The position numbers were made by a program, and so were the translations under genes. A stretch of DNA of 64,000 nt, taken from NCBI RefSeq assembly GCF_000427405.1, contig NZ_KE386491.1, forward strand, positions 3,915,812 to 3,979,811, written 5' to 3'. Shown here piece by piece: positions 50,412 through 59,115 of this stretch. A model generated the notes under the pieces. The model had not been told where the DNA came from and did no database searches. It saw only the letters and a list, made by a program, of their open reading frames with translations. Each line of letters opens with the position of its first letter. The stretch's first letter is position 1. This DNA is from Flectobacillus major DSM 103 (lineage in GTDB: Bacteria > Bacteroidota > Bacteroidia > Cytophagales > Spirosomataceae).

Positions 50412-51371
50412 ATGCCTGTGAGCTATCCGGTAGTTACAGTAATTTGCACCTGTTTCAACCACGAATTATTTGTAGAAAAAGCACTACAATCTATCATAAA
50501 CCAGCATTATCCACAACTCGAAATATTTGTTGTGGATGATGCTAGTACCGATAACAGTCCTCAAATTATCCAATCTTTTTGTCAGAAACATCCTCAGATA
50601 CAGGCTATATTACATCATAAGAACCAAGGAATATGCAGGTCGTTCAATGAGGCTTTTTACCAATCGCATGGCGAGTATATCATAGACTTTTCGGCCGATG
50701 ACATATTATTACCTCAACGAATCAGCTTACAAGTAGAATACTTGATGAAAACTCGCCCACAAGTTGGGGTTATTTATAGTAATGTAATGTATATAAATAA
50801 TAAAGGAGGGTTCATAAAATATCATTTTCCGCTAAAAAAGAAAGTAAGTCCTCCTAGTGGTGACATTTATTGTGATTTGCTAAAAAAGTCATTTTTTGCA
50901 GCTCCATCTATGATGATAAAAAGAGGCGTATTAGAGCAGTTAGGAGGTTATGATGAAAGTCTTGCATACGAAGATTTTGACTTTTGGGTTCGCTCAGCTC
51001 GTGATTGGGAATATCAATATCAAGACCAAGTGCTTACTATAGTGCGTATTGTCAACAATTCGGCTTCATCACGTTTTAATCAAATCAATAATCCTCTCTT
51101 ATATTCTGCCTACTTGGTTTGCAGAAAAGCGTTAAGCCTTAATCGTACTGATACCGAAAACCGAGCCCTGCAGGTGCGTATAGGAAAGTATTTGTTGCGG
51201 GCTTTTTTTACTCATCAATTTCATCTTGCATTACTTTTTAATAAATTATTAATAAAAAAAGAAAAAATATTGTTTTTTCCTATAGTTTTGTTAACTTATA
51301 TGCAGCTAAGAGTACACAAGTTGTTTTTACATGTTCTAAAAATCTATAATCATTTTAATAACTACCCTTAA
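50412..51371 (+). CDS. Family 2 glycosyltransferase
   Basis: 319-aa GT-A enzyme. N-terminal VVTVICTCFNHELFVEKALQ near 8, IFVVDDASTDNSPQI near 38, DFSADDILLPQR (DxD region) near 95 and KRGVLEQLGGYDESLAYEDF near 175, typical of cytosolic enzymes that extend a lipid-linked repeat unit. The following epimerase gene begins two bases after its stop. Donor sugar unknown. Confidence 0.9.
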   Translation: MPVSYPVVTVICTCFNHELFVEKALQSIINQHYPQLEIFVVDDASTDNSPQIIQSFCQKHPQIQAILHHKNQGICRSFNEAFYQSHGEYIIDFSADDILLPQRISLQVEYLMKTRPQVGVIYSNVMYINNKGGFIKYHFPLKKKVSPPSGDIYCDLLKKSFFAAPSMMIKRGVLEQLGGYDESLAYEDFDFWVRSARDWEYQYQDQVLTIVRIVNNSASSRFNQINNPLLYSAYLVCRKALSLNRTDTENRALQVRIGKYLLRAFFTHQFHLALLFNKLLIKKEKILFFPIVLLTYMQLRVHKLFLHVLKIYNHFNNYP

Positions 51372-51373
51372 CC

Positions 51374-52399
51374 ATGAGTTTAACAACGTTCTATTGCGAC
51401 CTTATCCGTCAAAATACTTTTTTGGTTACTGGCGGAGCTGGTTTTATTGGCTCTCATCTTGTAGAGTTTTTACTATCACATCAGGCTCATCGAGTGGTGG
51501 TGTTAGACAACCTCTCTACGGGTTCACTTCAGAATATCCAATCTTTTTTAGAATACCCCAATTTTACTTTTATAAAGGGCGATATTTGTGATTTAGCCAC
51601 ATGTCAGCAAGCCTTTGATGGCGTTGATTATGTACTTCATCAAGCAGCCCTAAACTCTGTACCAAGGTCATTGAAAGATCCTCATGCAACCCATACCGTA
51701 AATGTGACAGGATTTATGAATTTGATGACAGCAATGATAAATGCTCCTACACAAGTAAAAAAGATGGTATACGCTTCATCATCATCTGTGTATGGAAATA
51801 GCCGAAACAATATCAAGCAAGAACAAGATAAAGGGGAGGTACTTTCGCCTTATGCCGCTTCAAAATTGATTAATGAGATTTATGCCGACTTATTTTCCAG
51901 AACACATCAGCTTGATATTTTAGGGTTACGCTATTTTAATGTATTTGGGCCACGACAAAACACAGAGGGGCTTTATCCTCCTGTAATTCCTCATTTTATT
52001 CAGTCTATTCTCAATAATCAGCCTGCGATTATTCATGGTACAGGCGAGCAAACTCGTGATTTTACCTATATCGACAATGTGATTCAGGCCAATATAAAAG
52101 CCCTTTTTACCAAAACCCAAAGCAATACATTAAAGACCATTAATATTGCTTGCAACCAAAGCGTTTCGGTGAATACACTCTGGAAGAATATTAATTATTT
52201 CTGTCAGAAGAATATTCAACCTGTTTATGCCCAAACACGCACAGGCGATATTGAAAACAGTAAAGCTGATATAAGCGAAGCCAAGAATATCCTTAATTAT
52301 ATGCCTGAGGTACTTTTTGAGGAAGGATTAAAACGAACTATTGTATGGTATCAGGATAGAGACTTGGCTAGATATACACAATTACCCATAAATGCCTAG
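51374..52399 (+). CDS. NAD-dependent sugar-nucleotide epimerase (UDP-GlcNAc/Glc 4-epimerase type)
   Basis: 341-aa extended SDR. Rossmann motif VTGGAGFIGSHLVEFLLSH near 19, DNLSTGSLQNIQSF near 43, catalytic SSSSVYG and YAASK (near 135 and 157), and RYFNVFGPRQ near 185 are clear. The sequence resembles the WbpP/TviC group that interconverts UDP-GlcNAc and UDP-GalNAc or their uronates. It supplies a precursor to the polymer cluster; exact substrate is inferred. Confidence 0.88.
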   Translation: MSLTTFYCDLIRQNTFLVTGGAGFIGSHLVEFLLSHQAHRVVVLDNLSTGSLQNIQSFLEYPNFTFIKGDICDLATCQQAFDGVDYVLHQAALNSVPRSLKDPHATHTVNVTGFMNLMTAMINAPTQVKKMVYASSSSVYGNSRNNIKQEQDKGEVLSPYAASKLINEIYADLFSRTHQLDILGLRYFNVFGPRQNTEGLYPPVIPHFIQSILNNQPAIIHGTGEQTRDFTYIDNVIQANIKALFTKTQSNTLKTINIACNQSVSVNTLWKNINYFCQKNIQPVYAQTRTGDIENSKADISEAKNILNYMPEVLFEEGLKRTIVWYQDRDLARYTQLPINA

Positions 52400-52410
52400 C
52401 TTTTGGTAAA

Positions 52411-53715
52411 ATGACCAAGCTTAGGGCTTTCATTCAGGGCTTGTTACAAGCTCGTTTATCTACGTATTTTATATGGCAGGTATTACAGTTATTGGTTTCA
52501 CTGCTAAGTAATATTGTTTTAGTTCGTTTATTAGGTGCTACCAAGCTAGGAGAGTTAAGCTACGTAATGGCTTATACAGCCATTTTTGGTGTGATTGCTG
52601 GGATTTGGCTCAAAGATATTGTGATAAAAGAGCTTGTATTGTATCCAGAAAATACCCTACAAATACTGGGTTCGGCATGGGTTATTTCGGTAGGCTGCTC
52701 TATTATGGCTTATGGTATTTGTTTGGGATGTTATGTTGTTTTTGGGCATTTTAATACAGAACAATGGCATTACATCGGTATTTATGGTTGTATGTTTTTT
52801 TATACGCCTTTGCACGTAGTATATTTTTATTTTGATGCCCGAAAAATACCTCAAAAAATAGCCCAAATCAATACACTGACTACTGTATTTATCAATACCA
52901 TTAAACTGCTAGCTGCTTATTATTCTTCTACAGATTTGTACAGCTTTTTGGTATTGAATGGACTGGCTAGTGCTTCATTACCTATTGCTTACTTTTTTCT
53001 TGCACATCAGCAGGGAATTAGTATGATTCGGTGGAGGTTTTCGGTGAGTATTGCCAAAAGTTTGATAAGACAATCGTTACCAGTTTTTTGTGCTAAAATA
53101 TTGGGAATATTGTACCTGAAGGTTGACCAGCTCATATTGGCACAATACACATCTTTTAGCGATTTAGGTAAATATAATGCTGCCGTCAAGCTAATCGAGG
53201 TTTGGTATTTTGTGCCGATGCTATTGTTTACGAGCTATTATCCAAGCATTATCGAAGCCAAGAAAAAGAATGCCGTAGCCTTCGACACAAGTATGATTTT
53301 GTTGTTTAAAATATGCTTTTGGTGCTTTTATAGTGTAGCCTTGATTATAGCTATTTTAAGTCCCTTTATTGGGGAAATACTTTATGGCTCTACCTTTGGC
53401 GACATCGGTTATTTGCTATTGGGGTTATCGGTTTGTTTGTTATTTGTTTGTCTGGATACTGCCCGAAATGCTTTTATTTATTTGCATAATCTTAGTTATT
53501 ATATGATTCTGATTAATGGGATAAGTACTTTACTCAATATAGGACTCAATTTTCTTTTTGTACCCCAATGGGGGGTATCTGGAGCGGTGCTAGCCTCTGT
53601 ATTTTCTTATACATTTTCGGGATTATTGAGCAATAGCTGTTTTCGATCTATGCGGCCTATTATGGTACTGATTAGGCAGGCGTGGCGGCAATCATTATTA
53701 TTCACCCGTTTTTAA
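52411..53715 (+). CDS. wzx: Wzx-type polysaccharide flippase
   Basis: 434-aa polytopic membrane protein with about twelve hydrophobic segments and the N-terminal polysaccharide-synthase signature (FIWQVLQLLVSLLSNIVLVR followed by LLGATKLGELSYVMAYTAIF). It belongs to the MOP/PST flippase superfamily and should move undecaprenyl-linked repeat units across the inner membrane. It starts 11 bases after the epimerase gene and precedes the putative polymerase. Confidence 0.88.
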   Translation: MTKLRAFIQGLLQARLSTYFIWQVLQLLVSLLSNIVLVRLLGATKLGELSYVMAYTAIFGVIAGIWLKDIVIKELVLYPENTLQILGSAWVISVGCSIMAYGICLGCYVVFGHFNTEQWHYIGIYGCMFFYTPLHVVYFYFDARKIPQKIAQINTLTTVFINTIKLLAAYYSSTDLYSFLVLNGLASASLPIAYFFLAHQQGISMIRWRFSVSIAKSLIRQSLPVFCAKILGILYLKVDQLILAQYTSFSDLGKYNAAVKLIEVWYFVPMLLFTSYYPSIIEAKKKNAVAFDTSMILLFKICFWCFYSVALIIAILSPFIGEILYGSTFGDIGYLLLGLSVCLLFVCLDTARNAFIYLHNLSYYMILINGISTLLNIGLNFLFVPQWGVSGAVLASVFSYTFSGLLSNSCFRSMRPIMVLIRQAWRQSLLFTRF

Positions 53716-53746
53716 AAGAATAGTTGTCTACCAACAAACAATACTT

Positions 53747-55042
53747 ATGCTTTATGATATTGCCAGATACCTCTTTTATCTATTGAGCTTATGGGGGCTT
53801 GTTTATTATACTTTTCAATTGCGGTTCATCGACTTTTTTACACTTTCTTTTTTTAGTGCGGTGATTTACTTTATTCCTGGGTATTCGGGTTTGGTGATTA
53901 ACCCTTATGATACCGACGAAACAGTACCTCTTTACGAAAAGTGCTATTGGGTGTACGATGTAGTTTTGTTAGGAAATTTGCTTTCTGTAGTGCTGTATGA
54001 CTATTTTTTTCAAGATAAAGCTATTGTATTTTACATTCCCAGAAACGAGCATATTGCTTTTTGGAGTTGTGCTATTGCCTTGATAGGTTTTGGAATGTCG
54101 CTTTGGAGGTTTCCTGAACTATATTTTGATAGAGAAAATATTAGTAAAGGGCAGTTACAAGAAATCTTGAGCCATCAGGCCGACCGCTGGAATATCATGT
54201 GGTCGATGGGGGCTATGTTTTTGGCCTTAGTTGCTTTTGAAGGTAGGTACAAAATCTATTTGGGCTGTGCCATTGTATTGTTATTATCGGATATGCTTTT
54301 GGGGGGCAATCGTTCGTCCTCGGTTTTTACCTTAATTGCAGGATTGTGTATAACCATGGCTCGCAAAAAATATGTACTTGCTCGTTATTTCAGAACCACC
54401 ACACATCTCTTAAAAGGCTTTATCCTTCTGTTTTTCTTTATGAGCTTTTTTGTGTTGAAACTACTATTACCCCTGATTCAGGCCAATAGACTTGATTTAT
54501 TTTCTGAAATATACCCTTCTTGGACAGATGTACTTTTTCATGCCTTTGTGGTAGGTGAGCCTGCGGGTATTCAAGCCAACTTGGCCGAAACGCTACGTTT
54601 GGGTATCGAAACAGATTTTTATCACCCTGTCGATATTGTGTCTCAGCTAATAGTAGGAGGCGACTGGCTGGGAATGTCAACATCAAGCCATTATTTAACT
54701 CAAAAAGATATTTTTCCCGATTTAGAATATGGTATTGCTTATAATATTTGGGGCGATGTTTGGGCTAGCGGCGGGTGGATTATGCTGGTGTTTTTTGTGA
54801 TTTTTTATCATATCATGATTGTATTGGGTTGTTTGGTTTTCAAAAAAACACAAGGATTTGCTATGATTTGTACAGCCATTTTTTTTACTATTTGGGCTTT
54901 TTATATTCATCGCAACAACTTGTTTTTTCAGATTTATTTACAAAAAAGAGTTGTATTATTTGCTCTGGTAGTGCTGGTGCTGTCGTGGTTTAGTGCTGGT
55001 GTAGTTGGTCAGGTTAATTCAAAAATATCCAAACCTTTATAG
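53747..55042 (+). CDS. Wzy-like O-antigen/capsule polymerase
   Basis: 431-aa membrane protein with about ten to twelve predicted helices and long periplasmic loops, including a large loop near residues 245-330 with FVVGEPAGIQANLAETLRLG. Sequence conservation in Wzy proteins is low, so the call rests on topology and on position directly after wzx and before asnB. Alternatives such as a ligase cannot be excluded. Confidence 0.72.
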   Translation: MLYDIARYLFYLLSLWGLVYYTFQLRFIDFFTLSFFSAVIYFIPGYSGLVINPYDTDETVPLYEKCYWVYDVVLLGNLLSVVLYDYFFQDKAIVFYIPRNEHIAFWSCAIALIGFGMSLWRFPELYFDRENISKGQLQEILSHQADRWNIMWSMGAMFLALVAFEGRYKIYLGCAIVLLLSDMLLGGNRSSSVFTLIAGLCITMARKKYVLARYFRTTTHLLKGFILLFFFMSFFVLKLLLPLIQANRLDLFSEIYPSWTDVLFHAFVVGEPAGIQANLAETLRLGIETDFYHPVDIVSQLIVGGDWLGMSTSSHYLTQKDIFPDLEYGIAYNIWGDVWASGGWIMLVFFVIFYHIMIVLGCLVFKKTQGFAMICTAIFFTIWAFYIHRNNLFFQIYLQKRVVLFALVVLVLSWFSAGVVGQVNSKISKPL

Positions 55043-55046
55043 CTGT

Positions 55047-56912
55047 ATGTGTGGATTTGCAGGGTTTATAGACTATTCACTTAGCTCAGACCAACTGATG
55101 TTGCATCGGATGAATGCTCGCTTAAAGCATCGAGGGCCAGATACTTCGGACGAATATTTTAGTCAAAATCACTATTACCAAATAGGTTTGGGGCATCATA
55201 GATTAGCTATTTTGGATATTTCTCAGCAGGGAAAACAACCTTATTGTTTTCAAGATTGGCTTTTGGTTTTTAATGGCGAAATCTACAATTTTCGGGCAAT
55301 ACGCCATGAACTCTCTACATTGGGGTATAAATTCGAGTCGGACACAGATACAGAGGTGTTGATAAAAGCTTTTGATTGTTGGGGTACAAGAGCCTTGCCT
55401 CAATTACGAGGAATGTTTGCTTTTGTATTGTACAACCAACGTACACATACCCTATATATGGCTCGTGACCGAGCCGGAACAAAGCCTTTGTACATATATC
55501 AGCAAGGTAAGGTATTGCTTTTTGCCTCAGAACTAAAGGCTTTTCATGAGTATCCTACTTTTCAGAAAAAGATTAATGTGTCGGCTCTTGCTTGTTTTTT
55601 TCAGTATGGCTATATACTTGCTCCTGATACTATTTTTGAAAATACGTTTAAAATAAATGCTGGAGAGATACGCACTTTTGACCTATTTACAAAAACGCAG
55701 CAGGTATCTGAATACTGGAATCCCGAGCAGTTTGCTATTGTATCGCCAGATAATTTGGGTGAAGAAGAGTTACTTACACAAATCGAAAGTACACTACAAA
55801 CGGCCTGCCAATACAGAATGGTATCGGATGTCCCTGTGGGTATTTTTTTGAGTGGAGGTTACGATAGTTCGCTTGTAGGCCAGTTGCTAGCCCCCAAACA
55901 TACCGATATACAAGCTTTTAGCATAGGATTTGAGGAAAAGTTGTTTGATGAATCTGTTTATGCCTCCAAAATCGCACAGCATATTGGTATTCGGCATAGG
56001 GTATGTGTTTGTACCGAAAAAGAAGCTCAAGCCATTTTGCCGACCTTACCTTATATCTATGATGAACCCTTTGGTGATAGCTCGGCAATTCCCTGTATTT
56101 TACTAAGTCGTTTTGCTGGTGCATCTATCAAAGTTGCCTTGTCGGCAGACGGAGGCGATGAGGTTTTTGGAGGATATAATAAATATTTATACTCACAAAA
56201 GATTCATCAGGTTTGTGCTTATTTCCCACAAAAAATACGACAAATAGTAGCCCAATGGCTATTGCTCTTTCCTTACTCGTCTCACAAAATAGATAAGCTT
56301 CTGGCTATACTTCAGTCAGATAATAGGCATACCTCTATCATGAAGCTTATTAGCCAAAATCAAACAGAGCGACAAGTACGCCAATGGGTTCAGGGGCATT
56401 TTTTCTTGAGTCAGAATATTTTTGAAACTCATCCCCAAAATGCTATTGATGGTTTTAACAATATGCTTTTACTAGATTATAAAAGCTATTTAACCGACAA
56501 TATTATGGTGAAGGTAGATAGGGCTACCATGAGCGTTGGCCTTGAAGCCCGTGAACCACTGCTCGACCACCAGTTAGTTGAACTTTTAACAAAAATTCCT
56601 AGCAATATCAAAGTACAACACCACACAAGTAAATACTTACTAAAAAAAATAACGCATCAATATTTGCCCATTGAGCTAATGAATCGCCCCAAAAAAGGGT
56701 TTAGTATTCCTCTGAGCCAATGGCTACGAGGAAGTTTTAAAGCTATGGTAGAAGATTATATCAACCAAGATACCCTAAACAAGCACCAGTTGTTAAATAC
56801 TACTCAAATACTACGTCATAAACAGGCTTTTATGAAAGGGCAAATAACTAATCCTAACAACTTATGGAATACGCTACAATTTCAACTTTGGTACGAAATG
56901 TGGATGAAATGA
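55047..56912 (+). CDS. asnB: Asparagine synthetase (glutamine-hydrolysing) type amidotransferase, copy 1
   Basis: 621-aa two-domain enzyme. Start at 55047 puts the catalytic Cys2 after Met (MCGFAGFIDYS), a glutaminase N-terminus with RHRGPDTSDEYF-like LKHRGPDTSDEYF and NGEIYNFRAIR, then the synthetase domain with the PP-loop FLSGGYDSSLVGQ near 258 (Tyr in place of the more usual Leu/Val) and ALSADGGDEVFGGYNKY. In polysaccharide clusters such enzymes amidate uronic acids, so that is as likely as free asparagine synthesis. It overlaps the next gene by 4 bases (ATGA). Confidence 0.88.
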   Translation: MCGFAGFIDYSLSSDQLMLHRMNARLKHRGPDTSDEYFSQNHYYQIGLGHHRLAILDISQQGKQPYCFQDWLLVFNGEIYNFRAIRHELSTLGYKFESDTDTEVLIKAFDCWGTRALPQLRGMFAFVLYNQRTHTLYMARDRAGTKPLYIYQQGKVLLFASELKAFHEYPTFQKKINVSALACFFQYGYILAPDTIFENTFKINAGEIRTFDLFTKTQQVSEYWNPEQFAIVSPDNLGEEELLTQIESTLQTACQYRMVSDVPVGIFLSGGYDSSLVGQLLAPKHTDIQAFSIGFEEKLFDESVYASKIAQHIGIRHRVCVCTEKEAQAILPTLPYIYDEPFGDSSAIPCILLSRFAGASIKVALSADGGDEVFGGYNKYLYSQKIHQVCAYFPQKIRQIVAQWLLLFPYSSHKIDKLLAILQSDNRHTSIMKLISQNQTERQVRQWVQGHFFLSQNIFETHPQNAIDGFNNMLLLDYKSYLTDNIMVKVDRATMSVGLEAREPLLDHQLVELLTKIPSNIKVQHHTSKYLLKKITHQYLPIELMNRPKKGFSIPLSQWLRGSFKAMVEDYINQDTLNKHQLLNTTQILRHKQAFMKGQITNPNNLWNTLQFQLWYEMWMK

Positions 56913-57985
56913 AGGCTCGTCTCAAAATAATGTTTGTATTACCAAGCCTTGCTAGCGGAGGCACAGAAAGGGTTGTCCTAAACCTTGTTAATCATTTACC
57001 TACTCAGATATTTGATATTACGCTGGTAGTAATGACCAATCAAAACGCTGCATATTCGGTGTATAATACAGGTGTGAAGGTTGTTTTTTTGCATAAATCA
57101 AAAATTAGGTATGTGGTGTTCAGGTTGTTTCGGGTAATATATCGGACAAAACCACAAATCATTTTTTCAAGCCTTGATTTCAACAAAATACTATCACTAT
57201 TCCGACCATTTTTGCCAGCTGATACCTATGTCGTAGCACGGGAGTCTAGTATTGGACAGTACACCCAATCCTTTTTGAATAAATGGCTCATGCGACTATT
57301 TTATCCTCGATTAGACCTCCTTGTTGCACAGTCGGTGTATATGGAGCAACATTTAATTCAATATTTTGGTATAAACCCCAACAAAATACAAGTTATCCAC
57401 AATCCCGTGGATACCAATATGATTCGGCAATCTCAACAAGTTCCTATACCAATAACCTTGCCCAATGTTCCTATTTTTATTACAGTAGGTCGGCTTCATC
57501 CAGTGAAGGGGCATTTACGCCTTTTGAAAGCTTTAGCTTTGTTAGAAATCCCCTTTTTATATCTCATTATTGGAGAAGGTACAGAAAGGCAGAGGATAGA
57601 GCAAACAGTAAAAAAATACCAACTAAACGAAAAAGTAAAGCTACTGGGGCATTGTACCAACCCTTTTCAGTATTTGGCTCGTGCTACTCTTTTTTTGCAA
57701 GGGTCGTTTACGGAGGGTTATCCCAATGCCCTGCTCGAAGCCAACGCCTGTGGTATACCAGCGGTAGCTTTTGATGTGCCAGGTGGTACTAGTGAAATCA
57801 TCTTGAAAAGGCTCAATGGTTTTTTAGTACCCAACAACGATATAAAAGGTTTTGGTGATACCATTGAAGAAGCCTTGCGTACTCGATTTAATAAAGAGGC
57901 TATTCAAAAATTAACTTCCGAACGCTTTGCCTTAACGCAGATTATTAAACTTTACCAAGAAATGCTACTTGAAATAGCCCGTTAA
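56909..57985 (+). CDS. Family 4 glycosyltransferase
   Basis: 358-aa GT-B enzyme. Start MKARLKIMFVLPSLASGGTE at 56909 overlaps the asnB stop. Motifs: the N-terminal GGTERVVLNLVNHLP, then IHNPVDTNMI near 170, ITVGRLHPVKGHLRLLKALA near 190 and EGYPNALLEANACGIPAVAF near 275 with the donor-binding E-x7-E pattern. Retaining transferase of the capsule repeat unit; the sugar is unknown. Confidence 0.9.
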   Translation: MKARLKIMFVLPSLASGGTERVVLNLVNHLPTQIFDITLVVMTNQNAAYSVYNTGVKVVFLHKSKIRYVVFRLFRVIYRTKPQIIFSSLDFNKILSLFRPFLPADTYVVARESSIGQYTQSFLNKWLMRLFYPRLDLLVAQSVYMEQHLIQYFGINPNKIQVIHNPVDTNMIRQSQQVPIPITLPNVPIFITVGRLHPVKGHLRLLKALALLEIPFLYLIIGEGTERQRIEQTVKKYQLNEKVKLLGHCTNPFQYLARATLFLQGSFTEGYPNALLEANACGIPAVAFDVPGGTSEIILKRLNGFLVPNNDIKGFGDTIEEALRTRFNKEAIQKLTSERFALTQIIKLYQEMLLEIAR

Positions 57986-57996
57986 ACACCTTTTTG

Positions 57997-59097
57997 ATGA
58001 AAATAAAAATCACCTACATTATCACAAGCTTAGGCTTGGGAGGTGCAGAAACAATGCTTTATAAACTGGTAAAATACAGCCTAAAAGAACAGTATGATAT
58101 TAGTGTAATATCGCTGATTGATGAAAGCCAATTAGCAACGAAGTTCCGAGAAATCGGCGTAGAGGTTTATATTTTGCCTTTTTCTCGTACTACTATGAGT
58201 CCATTAGCTTTATGGTACTTAATCAAGCAATTACGAATTCTGCGGCCACAGATTATACATACGTGGCTGTATCATGCCCATATTTTAGGCGGTTTGGCTT
58301 CCTTGTGTTTGTGGCCACGTTCTCGTGTGATTTGGAATCTAAGAAATACCCTAAGTGGTGTTCAAACCCAAAAGCTTTGGTTTGTGGTATATCTGTGCAA
58401 ATATCTCTCTTCCATATTGCCACATCATATTATTTCCTGTTCTGAAAAAGGGGCTTTAGAGCATCGAGCAATAGGCTTTAGACAACCCATAAAAGTAATA
58501 CCCAATGGCTTTGAGAAAACTACCATTACTCATGACAGTAATCTTGTATTACCCAGAAATAAAATTATTATAGGTTTGATTGCCCGTTTTTCACCTGAAA
58601 AAGATCATCAAACCTTTATTCAAGCTGCCCAAATATTTATAGAGTTTTACCCCGAAGCACTGTTTGTTTTGTGTGGCAAAGCGTGCGATTCATCCAATAC
58701 TACCTTGATTCAGTGGTTATCTGAGGCCAATCTGCTGTCCACTTTTATATTATTAGGCGAGCAACCCCATGTTAATTCAATTCTTTGTCAGCTCAGTATA
58801 TGTACACTTTCTTCATATTCAGAAGGTTTCCCTAATATACTTGGCGAGGCAATGGCATCTGAGGTACTCTGTGTAAGTACCAATGCAGGCGATGCTGCAT
58901 TATTGTTGGGGAATAATGAATTGATTGTTCCCTGTAAAAATCCTACAGCTTTAGCTTATACATGGAAAAAGGTGTTGGGATATAAAGGAATAGAACAAAA
59001 AAGGATAAAAAAAGCTTTGCGTTTTCGAGTCGAGCATTTTTTTTCTATGGAAAAAGTTGCTCAACAGTATGATCAGCTACATCAATCTATTATATAA
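57997..59097 (+). CDS. Family 4 glycosyltransferase
   Basis: 366-aa GT-B enzyme starting MKIKITYIITSLGLGGAETM at 57997 (a TTG just before is less likely). Motifs: VIPNGFEKTTI near 165, IGLIARFSPEKDHQTFIQAA near 190 and SSYSEGFPNILGEAMASEVL near 270. It lies 11 bases after the preceding transferase. Different from its neighbours in sequence, so likely adds a distinct sugar. Confidence 0.9.
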   Translation: MKIKITYIITSLGLGGAETMLYKLVKYSLKEQYDISVISLIDESQLATKFREIGVEVYILPFSRTTMSPLALWYLIKQLRILRPQIIHTWLYHAHILGGLASLCLWPRSRVIWNLRNTLSGVQTQKLWFVVYLCKYLSSILPHHIISCSEKGALEHRAIGFRQPIKVIPNGFEKTTITHDSNLVLPRNKIIIGLIARFSPEKDHQTFIQAAQIFIEFYPEALFVLCGKACDSSNTTLIQWLSEANLLSTFILLGEQPHVNSILCQLSICTLSSYSEGFPNILGEAMASEVLCVSTNAGDAALLLGNNELIVPCKNPTALAYTWKKVLGYKGIEQKRIKKALRFRVEHFFSMEKVAQQYDQLHQSII

Positions 59098-59115
59098 AAT
59101 CAAAATACAATATCT